From positions 45,824,094 through 45,888,093 of the forward strand of contig CM067306.1 of the NCBI GenBank assembly GCA_034231615.1: a stretch of 64,000 nucleotides of DNA. The letters run 5' to 3'. Source of the stretch: Meghimatium bilineatum. Lineage: Eukaryota; Mollusca; Gastropoda; Stylommatophora; Philomycidae. This document shows positions 1-12,577 of this stretch, in pieces; positions within the stretch are counted from its first letter, which is position 1, and each line of letters opens with the position of its first letter. The notes below the pieces were generated by a model. It was not told the origin of the DNA. It did not search any database and saw only the letters and a list, made by a program, of their open reading frames with translations. Position numbers and translations under genes: made by a program.

Positions 1-163
1 TACTGAAGCTTACTAGACTAGAATTGAGTGTATACTGGCCCATTACACATGATTTCGTTGTATTGCAGCTTAATACTTCAGAACACTGGCGTATTAAACA
101 CGAATTGGGAGTATTGCAGTTTACTAAACCAACTCGTTGTATTGTGGCATATTACTCACTAAT

Positions 164-190
164 GTGGTGTACTAAAGATTACTACACCAC
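164..190 (+). other. Short dyad: 8-bp inverted repeat with 11-nt spacer
   Basis: GTGGTGTA, an 11-nt spacer containing AAAGATT (or GAAGATT in sister copies), then TACACCAC. The arms are perfectly complementary. The dyad spans the A'/B' boundary of the short monomer and recurs with that monomer, for example near 1,000-1,026, 3,161-3,187 and 6,791-6,817. A version with 7-bp arms (TGGTGTA/TACACCA) around the HindIII site is at 1,328-1,352. Canonical monomers keep only about 4 bp of the arms. It could form a small hairpin or bind a dimeric protein; neither is shown. Confidence 0.7.
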
Positions 191-230
191 AACACAGTTT
201 GCTTGTCACAAATATGTATGTTGTAGCTTA

Positions 231-247
231 CTTCGTTAGAACTGGCG
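231..247 (+). other. TTCG motif with partial CENP-B-box likeness
   Basis: CTTCGTTAGAACTGGCG in subunit C' of the short monomer. Against the CENP-B box core NTTCGNNNNANNCGGGN it has TTCG, the A and two of the last four bases, 7 of 9 fixed positions. It occurs only in short monomers (also as CTTCGTCAGAACTGGCG, for example 2,562-2,578), and one variant has lost TTCG (GTCG). About one such 7/9 match is expected by chance in the few hundred distinct positions of the repeat, so this is suggestive only. Confidence 0.3.
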
Positions 248-664
248 TTACACACGAATTGAGTGTATTGCAGTTTAGTACGTCAGAACTCGTTGTATTC
301 TGGCATATTACTCACAAATTCATTGTACTGAAGCTTACTACACTAGAGTTGAGTATATTCTGGCCCATTACACATGATTTCGTTGTATTGCAGCTTCATA
401 CGTCAGAACACTTGCGTATTACACACGAATTGGGTGTACTGCAGTTTAGTACGCCAAAACTTGTTGTATTCTGGAATATTTCTCACAAATTCATTGTACT
501 GAAGCTTACTACACTAGAATTGAATGTATTCTGGTCAATTACACATGATTTCGTTGTATTGCAGCTTAATACTTCAGAACACGTGTATTAAACACGAATT
601 GGGAGTAGTGCAGTTTAGTACGCCAAAACTCGTTGTATTCTGGCATATTAATCACAAATTCATT

Positions 665-724
665 GCACTGAAGCTTACTACACTAGAATTGAGTGTATAG
701 AGTCCTATTGCACATGATTTCTTT
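665..724 (+). repeat. Subunit B variant with in-frame TAG
   Basis: A B subunit beginning GCACTGAAGC with GTGTATAGAGTCC in the middle and TGATTTCTTT at the end (CGTT changed to CTTT). It occurs once per 13-monomer repeat and many times later, in two alleles: GAGTCC and GAGGCC. The TAG ends the frame that the canonical monomer keeps open, and it is a stable, repeatedly amplified allele. Confidence 0.85.
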
Positions 725-1333
725 GTATTGCAGCTTAATACGTCAGAACACTGGCGTATCACATAGGAATTTGGTGTATTCCAGTTTAGTACGGCAAACC
801 TCGTTGTATTCTGGCATATTACTCACAAATTCATTGTACTGAAGCTTACTAGACTAGAATTGAGTGTATACTGGCCCATTACACATTATTTCGTTGTATT
901 GCAGCTTAATACTTCAGAACACTGGCGTATTAAACACGAATTGGGAGTATTGCAGTTTACTACACCAACTCGTTGTATTGTGGCATATTACTCACTAATG
1001 TGGTGTACTGAAGATTACTACACCACAACACAGTTTGCTTGTCACAAATATGTATGTTGTAGCTTACTTCGTTAGAACTGGCGTTACACACGAATTGAGT
1101 GTATTGCAGTTTAGTACGTCAGAACTCGTTGTATTCTGGCATATTACTCACAAATTCATTGTACTGAAGCTTACTACACTAGAATTGAGTATATTCTGGC
1201 CCATTACACATGATTTCGTTGTATTGCAGCTTAATACGTCAGAACACTGGCGTATTACACACGAATTGGGTGTATTGCAGTTTAGTACACCAAAACTCGT
1301 TGTATTCTGGCATATTACTCACTAATTTGGTGT

Positions 1334-1432
1334 ACTGAAGCTTACTACACCATAACTCAGTGTTTGCTTGTCACAAATATGGTATGTTGTAGCTTACGTC
1401 GTTAGAACTGGCGTTACACACGAATTGAGTGT
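1334..1432 (+). repeat. Short divergent B/C pair, GTCG variant (54 + 45 bp)
   Basis: A relative of the short monomer: B-like part 1,333-1,386 with CATAACTCAGTGTTTGC and ATATGGTAT, then a 45-bp C-like part that reads TTACGTCGTTAGAAC, so the TTCG found in the sister variant is GTCG here. The interval from this B to the next is 159 bp. Each copy of the 2,141-bp HOR has one such unit, followed by an A subunit with ATGTCAGAAC. Boundaries are approximate to a base or two. Confidence 0.8.
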
Positions 1433-2496
1433 ATTGCAGTTTAGTATGTCAGAACTCGTTGTATTCTGGCATATTACTCACAAATTCATTGTACTGAAGC
1501 TTACTAGACTAGAATTGAGTGTATACTGGCCCATTACACATGATTTCGTTGTATTGCAGCTTAATACTTCAGAACACTGGCGTATTAAACACGAATTGGG
1601 AGTATTGCAGTTTACTAAACCAACTCGTTGTATTGTGGCATATTACTCACTAATGTGGTGTACTAAAGATTACTACACCACAACACAGTTTGCTTGTCAC
1701 AAATATGTATGTTGTAGCTTACTTCGTTAGAACTGGCGTTACACACGAATTGAGTGTATTGCAGTTTAGTACGTCAGAACTCGTTGTATTCTGGCATATT
1801 ACTCACAAATTCATTGTACTGAAGCTTACTACACTAGAGTTGAGTATATTCTGGCCCATTACACATGATTTCGTTGTATTGCAGCTTCATACGTCAGAAC
1901 ACTTGCGTATTACACACGAATTGGGTGTACTGCAGTTTAGTACGCCAAAACTTGTTGTATTCTGGAATATTACTCACAAATTCATTGTACTGAAGCTTAC
2001 TACACTAGAATTGAATGTATTCTGGTCAATTACACATGATTTCGTTGTATTGCAGCTTAATACTTCAGAACACGTGTATTAAACACGAATTGGGAGTAGT
2101 GCAGTTTAGTACGCCAAAACTCGTTGTATTCTGGCATATTAATCACAAATTCATTGCACTGAAGCTTACTACACTAGAATTGAGTGTATAGAGTCCTATT
2201 GCACATGATTTCTTTGTATTGCAGCTTAATACGTCAGAACACTGGCGTATCACATAGGAATTTGGTGTATTCCTGTTTAGTACGGCAAACCTCGTTGTAT
2301 TCTGGCATATTACTCACAAATTCATTGTACTGAAGCTTACTACACTAGAATTGAGTATATTCTGGCCCATTACACATGATTTCGTTGTATTGCAGCTTAA
2401 TACTTCAGAACACTGGCGTATTAAACACGAAGTAGGAGTATTGCAGTTTAGTACTCCAAACTCGTTGTATTCTAGGATATTACTAACAAATTGGGT

Positions 2497-2595
2497 GCAC
2501 TGAAACTTACTACACCACAATTCAGTGTTAGCTGATCACAAATATGGTATCTTGTAGTTTACTTCGTCAGAACTGGCGTTACACACGAATTGGGT
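2497..2595 (+). repeat. Short divergent B/C pair, GATCAC variant (54 + 45 bp)
   Basis: Third member of the short family: GCACTGAAACTTAC start (HindIII site lost), then GTTAGCTGATCACAAATATG, then a 45-bp C-like part with TAGTTTACTTCGTCAGAAC. It is preceded by an A subunit with a stop-creating TTCTAGGATATTACTAAC. The 159-bp interval and two alleles (ATGGTATCTTG and ATGGTATATTG) recur in nearly all higher-order repeat copies, for example 7,633-7,731 and 7,963-8,061. Confidence 0.85.
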
Positions 2596-5500
2596 GTATT
2601 GCAGTTTAGTACGTATGAACTCGTTGTATTCTGGCATATTACTCACAAATTCATTGTACTGAAGCTTACTACACTAGAATTGAATGTATACTGGCCTATT
2701 GCACATGATTTCGTTGTATTGCAGCTTAATACTTCAGAACACTGGCGTATTAAACACGAAGTAGGAGTATTGCAGTTTGGTACGCCAAAACTCGTTGTAT
2801 TCTAGGATATTACTAACAAATTGGGTGAACTGAAAATTACTACACCACAATTCAGTGTTAGCTGATCACAAATATGGTATATTGTAGTTTACTTCGTCAG
2901 AACTGGCGTTACACACGAATTGGGTGTACTGCAGTTTAGTACGTATGAACTCGTTGTATTCTGGCATATTACTCACAAATTCATTGTACTGAAGCTTACT
3001 AGACTAGAATTGAGTGTATACTGGCCCATTACACATGATTTCGTTGTATTGCAGCTTAATACTTCAGAACACTGGCGTATTAAACACGAATTGGGAGTAT
3101 TGCAGTTTACTACACCAACTCGTTGTATTGTGGCATATTACTCACTAATGTGGTGTACTGAAGATTACTACACCACAACACAGTTTGCTTGTCACAAATA
3201 TGTATGTTGTAGCTTACTTCGTTAGAACTGGCGTTACACACGAATTGAGTGTATTGCAGTTTAGTACGTCAGAACTCGTTGTATTCTGGCATATTACTCA
3301 CAAATTCATTGTACTGAAGCTTACTACACTAGAGTTGAGTATATTCTGGCCCATTACACATGATTTCGTTGTATTGCAGCTTCATACGTCAGAACACTTG
3401 CGTATTACACACGAATTGGGTGTACTGCAGTTTAGTACGCCAAAACTTGTTGTATTCTGGAATATTACTCACAAATTCATTGTACTGAAGCTTACTACAC
3501 TAGAATTGAATGTATTCTGGTCAATTACACATGATTTCGTTGTATTGCAGCTTAATACTTCAGAACACGTGTATTAAACACGAATTGGGAGTAGTGCAGT
3601 TTAGTACGCCAAAACTCGTTGTATTCTGGCATATTAATCACAAATTCATTGCACTGAAGCTTACTACACTAGAATTGAGTGTATAGAGTCCTATTGCACA
3701 TGATTTCTTTGTATTGCAGCTTAATACGTCAGAACACTGGCGTATCACATAGGAATTTGGTGTATTCCAGTTTAGTACGGCAAACCTCGTTGTATTCTGG
3801 CATATTACTCACAAATTCATTGTACTGAAGCTTACTACACTAGAATTGAGTATATTCTGGCCCATTACACATGATTTCGTTGTATTGCAGCTTAATACTT
3901 CAGAACACTGGCGTATTAAACACGAAGTAGGAGTATTGCAGTTTAGTACTCCAAACTCGTTGTATTCTAGGATATTACTAACAAATTGGGTGCACTGAAA
4001 CTTACTACACCACAATTCAGTGTTAGCTGATCACAAATATGGTATCTTGTAGTTTACTTCGTCAGAACTGGCGTTACACACGAATTGGGTGTATTGCAGT
4101 TTAGTACGTATGAACTCGTTGTATTCTGGCATATTACTCACAAATTCATTGTACTGAAGCTTACTACACTAGAATTGAATGTATACTGGCCTATTGCACA
4201 TGATTTCGTTGTATTGCAGCTTAATACTTCAGAACACTGGCGTATTAAACACGAATTGGGAGTATTACAGTTTACTAAACCAACTCGTTGTATTGTGGCA
4301 TATTACTCACTAATGTGGTGTACTAAAGATTACTACACCACAACACAGTTTGCTTGTCACAAATATGTATGTTGTAGCTTACTTCGTTAGAACTGGCGTT
4401 ACACACGAATTGAGTGTATTGCAGTTTAGTACGTCAGAACTCGTTGTATTCTGGCATATTACTCACAAATTCATTGTACTGAAGCTTACTACACTAGAAT
4501 TGAGTATATTCTGGCCCATTACACATGATTTCGTTGTATTGCAGCTTAATACGTCAGAACACTGGCGTATTACACACGAATTGGGTGTATTGCAGTTTAG
4601 TACACCAAAACTCGTTGTATTCTGGCATATTACTCACTAATTTGGTGTACTGAAGCTTACTACACCATAACTCAGTGTTTGCTTGTCACAAATATGGTAT
4701 GTTGTAGCTTACGTCGTTAGAACTGGCGTTACACACGAATTGAGTGTATTGCAGTTTAGTATGTCAGAACTCGTTGTATTCTGGCATATTACTCACAAAT
4801 TCATTGTACTGAAGCTTACTAGACTAGAATTGAGTGTATACTGGCCCATTACACATGATTTCGTTGTATTGCAGCTTAATACTTCAGAACACTGGCGTAT
4901 TAAACACGAATTGGGAGTATTGCAGTTTACTAAACCAACTCGTTGTATTGTGGCATATTACTCACTAATGTGGTGTACTAAAGATTACTACACCACAACA
5001 CAGTTTGCTTGTCACAAATATGTATGTTGTAGCTAACTTCGTTAGAACTGGCGTTACACACGAATTGAGTGTATTGCAGTTTAGTACGTCAGAACTCGTT
5101 GTATTCTGGCATATTACTCACAAATTCATTGTACTGAAGCTTACTACACTAGAGTTGAGTATATTCTGGCCCATTACACATGATTTCGTTGTATTGCAGC
5201 TTCATACGTCAGAACACTTGCGTATTACACACGAATTGGGTGTACTGCAGTTTAGTACGCCAAAACTTGTTGTATTCTGGAATATTTCTCACAAATTCAT
5301 TGTACTGAAGCTTACTACACTAGAATTGAATGTATTCTGGTCAATTACACATGATTTCGTTGTATTGCAGCTTAATACTTCAGAACACGTGTATTAAACA
5401 CGAATTGGGAGTAGTGCAGTTTAGTACGCCAAAACTCGTTGTATTCTGGCATATTAATCACAAATTCATTGCACTGAAGCTTACTACACTAGAATTGAGT

Positions 5501-6145
5501 GTATAGAGTCCTATTGCACATGATTTCTTTGTATTGCAGCTTAATACGTCAGAACACTGGCGTATCACATAGGAATTTGGTGTATTCCAGTTTAGTACGG
5601 CAAACCTCGTTGTATTCTGGCATATTACTCACAAATTCATTGTACTGAAGCTTACTACACTAGAATTGAGTATATTCTGGCCCATTACACATGATTTCGT
5701 TGTATTGCAGCTTAATACTTCAGAACACTGGCGTATTAAACACGAAGTAGGAGTATTGCAGTTTGGTACGCCAAAACTCGTTGTATTCTAGGATATTACT
5801 AACAAATTGGGTGAACTGAAACTTACTACACCACAATTCAGTGTTAGCTGATCACAAATATGGTATATTGTAGTTTACTTCGTCAGAACTGGCGTTACAC
5901 ACGAATTGGGTGTATTGCAGTTTAGTACGTATGAACTCGTTGTATTCTGGCATATTACTCACAAATTCATTGTACTGAAGCTTACTAGACTAGAATTGAG
6001 TGTATACTGGCCCATTACACATTATTTCGTTGTATTGCAGCTTAATACTTCAGAACACTGGCGTATTAAACACGAATTGGGAGTATTGCAGTTTACTACA
6101 CCAACTCGTTGTATTGTGGCATATTACTCACTAATGTGGTGTACT

Positions 6146-8286
6146 GAAGATTACTACACCACAACACAGTTTGCTTGTCACAAATATGTATGTTGTAGCT
6201 TACTTCGTTAGAACTGGCGTTACACACGAATTGAGTGTATTGCAGTTTAGTACGTCAGAACTCGTTGTATTCTGGCATATTACTCACAAATTCATTGTAC
6301 TGAAGCTTACTACACTAGAATTGAGTATATTCTGGCCCATTACACATGATTTCGTTGTATTGCAGCTTAATACGTCAGAACACTGGCGTATTACACACGA
6401 ATTGGGTGTATTGCAGTTTAGTACACCAAAACTCGTTGTATTCTGGCATATTACTCACTAATTTGGTGTACTGAAGCTTACTACACCATAACTCAGTGTT
6501 TGCTTGTCACAAATATGGTATGTTGTAGCTTACGTCGTTAGAACTGGCGTTACACACGAATTGAGTGTATTGCAGTTTAGTATGTCAGAACTCGTTGTAT
6601 TCTGGCATATTACTCACAAATTCATTGTACTGAAGCTTACTAGACTAGAATTGAGTGTATACTGGCCCATTACACATGATTTCGTTGTATTGCAGCTTAA
6701 TACTTCAGAACACTGGCGTATTAAACACGAATTGGGAGTATTGCAGTTTACTAAACCAACTCGTTGTATTGTGGCATATTACTCACTAATGTGGTGTACT
6801 AAAGATTACTACACCACAACACAGTTTGCTTGTCACAAATATGTATGTTGTAGCTTACTTCGTTAGAACTGGGGTTACACACGAATTGAGTGTATTGCAG
6901 TTTAGTACGTCAGAACTCGTTGTATTCTGGCATATTACTCACAAATTCATTGTACTGAAGCTTACTACACTAGAGTTGAGTATGTTCTGGCCCATTACAC
7001 ATGATTTCGTTGTATTGCAGCTTCATACGTCAGAACACTTGGGTATTACACACGAATTGGGTGTACTGCAGTTTAGTACGCCAAAACTTGTTGTATTCTG
7101 GAATATTACTCACAAATTCATTGTACTGAAGCTTACTACACTAGAATTGAATGTATTCTGGTCAATTACACATGATTTCGTTGTATTGCAGCTTAATACT
7201 TCAGAACACGTGTATTAAACACGAATTGGGAGTAGTGCAGTTTAGTACGCCAAAACTCGTTGTATTCTGGCATATTAATCACAAATTCATTGCACTGAAG
7301 CTTACTACACTAGAATTGAGTGTATAGAGTCCTATTGCACATGATTTCTTTGTATTGCAGCTTAATACGTCAGAACACTGGCGTATCACATAGGAATTTG
7401 GTGTATTCCAGTTTAGTACGGCAAACCTCGTTGTATTCTGGCATATTACTCACAAATTCATTGTACTGAAGCTTACTACACTAGAATTGAGTATATTCTG
7501 GCCCATTACACATGATTTCGTTGTATTGCAGCTTAATACTTCAGAACACTGGCGTATTAAACACGAAGTAGGAGTATTGCAGTTTAGTACTCCAAACTCG
7601 TTGTATTCTAGGATATTACTAACAAATTGGGTGCACTGAAACTTACTACACCACAATTCAGTGTTAGCTGATCACAAATATGGTATCTTGTAGTTTACTT
7701 CGTCAGAACTGGCGTTACACACGAATTGGGTGTATTGCAGTTTAGTACGTATGAACTCGTTGTATTCTGGCATATTACTCACAAATTCATTGTACTGAAG
7801 CTTACTACACTAGAATTGAATGTATACTGGCCTATTGCACATGATTTCGTTGTATTGCAGCTTAATACTTCAGAACACTGGCGTATTAAACAGGAAGTAG
7901 GAGTATTGCAGTTTGGTACGCCAAAACTCGTTGTATTCTAGGATATTACTAACAAATTGGGTGAACTGAAACTTACTACACCACAATTCAGTGTTAGCTG
8001 ATCACAAATATGGTATATTGTAGTTTACTTCGTCAGAACTGGCGTTACACACGAATTGGGTGTATTGCAGTTTAGTACGTATGAACTCGTTGTATTCTGG
8101 CATATTACTCACAAATTCATTGTACTGAAGCTTACTAGACTAGAATTGAGTGTATACTGGCCCATTACACATGATTTCGTTGTATTGCAGCTTAATACTT
8201 CAGAACACTGGCGTATTAAACACGAATTGGGAGTATTGCAGTTTACTACACCAACTCGTTGTATTGTGGCACTAATGTGGTGTACT
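6146..8286. repeat. 13-monomer higher-order repeat, copy 1 (2,141 bp)
   Basis: Measured from one GAAGATT landmark to the equivalent one in the next copy. Spacings between successive landmarks are 156, 171, 159, 169, 156, 171, 169, 171, 170, 159, 171, 159 and 160 bp, which sum to 2,141. The last interval is short because 9 bp (ATATTACTC) are missing before 8,271. The next copy is almost identical; by eye I found only two substitutions (6,359/8,500 and 6,873/9,014), not an exhaustive comparison. Confidence 0.93.
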
Positions 8287-10427
8287 GAAGATTACTACAC
8301 CACAACACAGTTTGCTTGTCACAAATATGTATGTTGTAGCTTACTTCGTTAGAACTGGCGTTACACACGAATTGAGTGTATTGCAGTTTAGTACGTCAGA
8401 ACTCGTTGTATTCTGGCATATTACTCACAAATTCATTGTACTGAAGCTTACTACACTAGAATTGAGTATATTCTGGCCCATTACACATGATTTCGTTGTT
8501 TTGCAGCTTAATACGTCAGAACACTGGCGTATTACACACGAATTGGGTGTATTGCAGTTTAGTACACCAAAACTCGTTGTATTCTGGCATATTACTCACT
8601 AATTTGGTGTACTGAAGCTTACTACACCATAACTCAGTGTTTGCTTGTCACAAATATGGTATGTTGTAGCTTACGTCGTTAGAACTGGCGTTACACACGA
8701 ATTGAGTGTATTGCAGTTTAGTATGTCAGAACTCGTTGTATTCTGGCATATTACTCACAAATTCATTGTACTGAAGCTTACTAGACTAGAATTGAGTGTA
8801 TACTGGCCCATTACACATGATTTCGTTGTATTGCAGCTTAATACTTCAGAACACTGGCGTATTAAACACGAATTGGGAGTATTGCAGTTTACTAAACCAA
8901 CTCGTTGTATTGTGGCATATTACTCACTAATGTGGTGTACTAAAGATTACTACACCACAACACAGTTTGCTTGTCACAAATATGTATGTTGTAGCTTACT
9001 TCGTTAGAACTGGCGTTACACACGAATTGAGTGTATTGCAGTTTAGTACGTCAGAACTCGTTGTATTCTGGCATATTACTCACAAATTCATTGTACTGAA
9101 GCTTACTACACTAGAGTTGAGTATGTTCTGGCCCATTACACATGATTTCGTTGTATTGCAGCTTCATACGTCAGAACACTTGGGTATTACACACGAATTG
9201 GGTGTACTGCAGTTTAGTACGCCAAAACTTGTTGTATTCTGGAATATTACTCACAAATTCATTGTACTGAAGCTTACTACACTAGAATTGAATGTATTCT
9301 GGTCAATTACACATGATTTCGTTGTATTGCAGCTTAATACTTCAGAACACGTGTATTAAACACGAATTGGGAGTAGTGCAGTTTAGTACGCCAAAACTCG
9401 TTGTATTCTGGCATATTAATCACAAATTCATTGCACTGAAGCTTACTACACTAGAATTGAGTGTATAGAGTCCTATTGCACATGATTTCTTTGTATTGCA
9501 GCTTAATACGTCAGAACACTGGCGTATCACATAGGAATTTGGTGTATTCCAGTTTAGTACGGCAAACCTCGTTGTATTCTGGCATATTACTCACAAATTC
9601 ATTGTACTGAAGCTTACTACACTAGAATTGAGTATATTCTGGCCCATTACACATGATTTCGTTGTATTGCAGCTTAATACTTCAGAACACTGGCGTATTA
9701 AACACGAAGTAGGAGTATTGCAGTTTAGTACTCCAAACTCGTTGTATTCTAGGATATTACTAACAAATTGGGTGCACTGAAACTTACTACACCACAATTC
9801 AGTGTTAGCTGATCACAAATATGGTATCTTGTAGTTTACTTCGTCAGAACTGGCGTTACACACGAATTGGGTGTATTGCAGTTTAGTACGTATGAACTCG
9901 TTGTATTCTGGCATATTACTCACAAATTCATTGTACTGAAGCTTACTACACTAGAATTGAATGTATACTGGCCTATTGCACATGATTTCGTTGTATTGCA
10001 GCTTAATACTTCAGAACACTGGCGTATTAAACAGGAAGTAGGAGTATTGCAGTTTGGTACGCCAAAACTCGTTGTATTCTAGGATATTACTAACAAATTG
10101 GGTGAACTGAAACTTACTACACCACAATTCAGTGTTAGCTGATCACAAATATGGTATATTGTAGTTTACTTCGTCAGAACTGGCGTTACACACGAATTGG
10201 GTGTATTGCAGTTTAGTACGTATGAACTCGTTGTATTCTGGCATATTACTCACAAATTCATTGTACTGAAGCTTACTAGACTAGAATTGAGTGTATACTG
10301 GCCCATTACACATGATTTCGTTGTATTGCAGCTTAATACTTCAGAACACTGGCGTATTAAACACGAATTGGGAGTATTGCAGTTTACTACACCAACTCGT
10401 TGTATTGTGGCACTAATGTGGTGTACT
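8287..10427. repeat. 13-monomer higher-order repeat, copy 2 (2,141 bp)
   Basis: Same order of variants as copy 1, including the private AAACAGGAAG (others have AAACACGAAG) and the 9-bp loss in the last monomer near 10,410. Shared private changes show that copies 1 and 2 arose by a recent tandem duplication of the whole 2,141-bp unit. Confidence 0.93.
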
Positions 10428-12577
10428 GAAGATTACTACACCACAACACAGTTTGCTTGTCACAAATATGTATGTTGTAGCTTACTTCGTTAGAACTGGC
10501 GTTACACACGAATTGAGTGTATTGCAGTTTAGTACGTCAGAACTCGTTGTATTCTGGCATATTACTCACAAATTCATTGTACTGAAGCTTACTACACTAG
10601 AATTGAGTATATTCTGGCCCATTACACATGATTTCGTTGTTTTGCAGCTTAATACGTCAGAACACTGGCGTATTACACACGAATTGGGTGTATTGCAGTT
10701 TAGTACACCAAAACTCGTTGTATTCTGGCATATTACTCACTAATTTGGTGTACTGAAGCTTACTACACCATAACTCAGTGTTTGCTTGTCACAAATATGG
10801 TATGTTGTAGCTTACGTCGTTAGAACTGGCGTTACACACGAATTGAGTGTATTGCAGTTTAGTATGTCAGAACTCGTTGTATTCTGGCATATTACTCACA
10901 AATTCATTGTACTGAAGCTTACTAGACTAGAATTGAGTGTATACTGGCCCATTACACATGATTTCGTTGTATTGCAGCTTAATACTTCAGAACACTGGCG
11001 TATTAAACACGAATTGGGAGTATTGCAGTTTACTAAACCAACTCGTTGTATTGTGGCATATTACTCACTAATGTGGTGTACTAAAGATTACTACACCACA
11101 ACACAGTTTGCTTGTCACAAATATGTATGTTGTAGCTTACTTCGTTAGAACTGGCGTTACACACGAATTGAGTGTATTGCAGTTTAGTACGTCAGAACTC
11201 GTTGTATTCTGGCATATTACTCACAAATTCATTGTACTGAAGCTTACTACACTAGAGTTGAGTATGTTCTGGCCCATTACACATGATTTCGTTGTATTGC
11301 AGCTTCATACGTCAGAACACTTGGGTATTACACACGAATTGGGTGTACTGCAGTTTAGTACGCCAAAACTTGTTGTATTCTGGAATATTACTCACAAATT
11401 CATTGTACTGAAGCTTACTACACTAGAATTGAATGTATTCTGGTCAATTACACATGATTTCGTTGTATTGCAGCTTAATACTTCAGAACACGTGTATTAA
11501 ACACGAATTGGGAGTAGTGCAGTTTAGTACGCCAAAACTCGTTGTATTCTGGCATATTAATCACAAATTCATTGCACTGAAGCTTACTACACTAGAATTG
11601 AGTGTATAGAGTCCTATTGCACATGATTTCTTTGTATTGCAGCTTAATACGTCAGAACACTGGCGTATCACATAGGAATTTGGTGTATTCCAGTTTAGTA
11701 CGGCAAACCTCGTTGTATTCTGGCATATTACTCACAAATTCATTGTACTGAAGCTTACTACACTAGAATTGAGTATATTCTGGCCCATTACACATGATTT
11801 CGTTGTATTGCAGCTTAATACTTCAGAACACTGGCGTATTAAACACGAAGTAGGAGTATTGCAGTTTAGTACTCCAAACTCGTTGTATTCTAGGATATTA
11901 CTAACAAATTGGGTGCACTGAAACTTACTACACCACAATTCAGTGTTAGCTGATCACAAATATGGTATCTTGTAGTTTACTTCGTCAGAACTGGCGTTAC
12001 ACAAGAATTGGGTGTATTGCAGTTTAGTACGTATGAACTCGTTGTATTCTGGCATATTACTCACAAATTCATTGTACTGAAGCTTACTACACTAGAATTG
12101 AATGTATACTGGCCTATTGCACATGATTTCGTTGTATTGCAGCTTAATACTTCAGAACACTGGCGTATTAAACACGAAGTAGGAGTATTGCAGTTTGGTA
12201 CGCCAAAACTCGTTGTATTCTAGGATATTACTAACAAATTGGGTGAACTGAAACTTACTACACCACAATTCAGTGTTAGCTGATCACAAATATGGTATAT
12301 TGTAGTTTACTTCGTCAGAACTGGCGTTACACACGAATTGGGTGTACTGCAGTTTAGTACGTATGAACTCGTTGTATTCTGGCATATTACTCACAAATTC
12401 ATTGTACTGAAGCTTACTACACTAGAATTGAGTGTATACTGGCCCATTACACATGATTTCGTTGTATTGCAGCTTAATACTACAGAACACTGGCGTATTA
12501 AACACGAATTGGGAGTATTGCAGTTTACTACACCAACTCGTTGTATTGTGGCATATTACTCACTAATGTGGTGTATT
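10428..12577. repeat. 13-monomer higher-order repeat, copy 3, modified (2,150 bp)
   Basis: Follows copies 1 and 2 but keeps the 9 bp missing there and has AAACACGAAG. Near 12,003 it has ACAAGAATTG, an allele shared with 14,991 and 21,483. Its last monomer switches to the CATAACTCAG short type, so it runs straight into a different continuation. This is where the 13-monomer repeat was recombined into the 18-monomer repeat. Confidence 0.88.

Larger units (their letters stand above)
111..264 (+). repeat. Short divergent monomer (dyad/TTCG type), type copy
   Basis: A second monomer family interspersed with the canonical one. Subunit A' (111-168) has lost two bases and reads ATTGTGGCATATTACTC in its middle. 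B' (169-219, 51 bp) has TTGCTTGTCACAAATATG in place of the second half of B. C' (220-264, 45 bp) reads GTTGTAGCTTACTTCGTTAG. From this B' to the next B is about 156 bp. It contains an inverted repeat at 164-190 and a TTCG motif at 231-247. In the 2,141-bp higher-order repeat 5 of 13 intervals are of this short type or its relatives. Confidence 0.88.
1..6145. repeat. Rearranged copies of the 13-monomer higher-order repeat
   Basis: The same monomer variants that make the 2,141-bp HOR downstream, but with blocks missing or repeated. Bases 1 to about 850 match 1,492 to about 2,340 (shift 1,491). About 1,690-2,765 match 3,185-4,260 (shift 1,495). About 860-1,367 match 5,996-6,503 (shift 5,136). 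About 4,350-5,036 match 6,171-6,857 (shift 1,821). At about 4,250 and 5,750 monomers switch type in mid-unit, as after unequal crossover. No gene or unique sequence lies here. Confidence 0.85.

Noticed and set aside
367..383. TTTCGTTGTATTGCAGC at the B/C boundary as a second CENP-B-box candidate
   Set aside because: Only 6 of the 9 fixed positions match and the CGGG end is GCAG. This is too close to chance to report.
710..760. TTTCTTTG and TATA-like strings as promoters, and GATCAC or TTGTCACAAATATG strings as regulatory sites
   Set aside because: They are simply parts of the monomer variants, present in dozens of copies, with no gene to serve. There is no independent support for a promoter or operator.
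2314..2520. Minus-strand open frames of 68 codons recurring many times
   Set aside because: They are the antisense of the same three or so monomers, and recur only because the higher-order repeat recurs.
8260..8275. 9-bp loss before 8,271 as a target-site scar of a transposon excision
   Set aside because: There is no insertion footprint or duplicated flank. The missing ATATTACTC is bounded by near repeats (GGCA/TCACTA), so slippage is simpler, and it is shared by the next copy through duplication.
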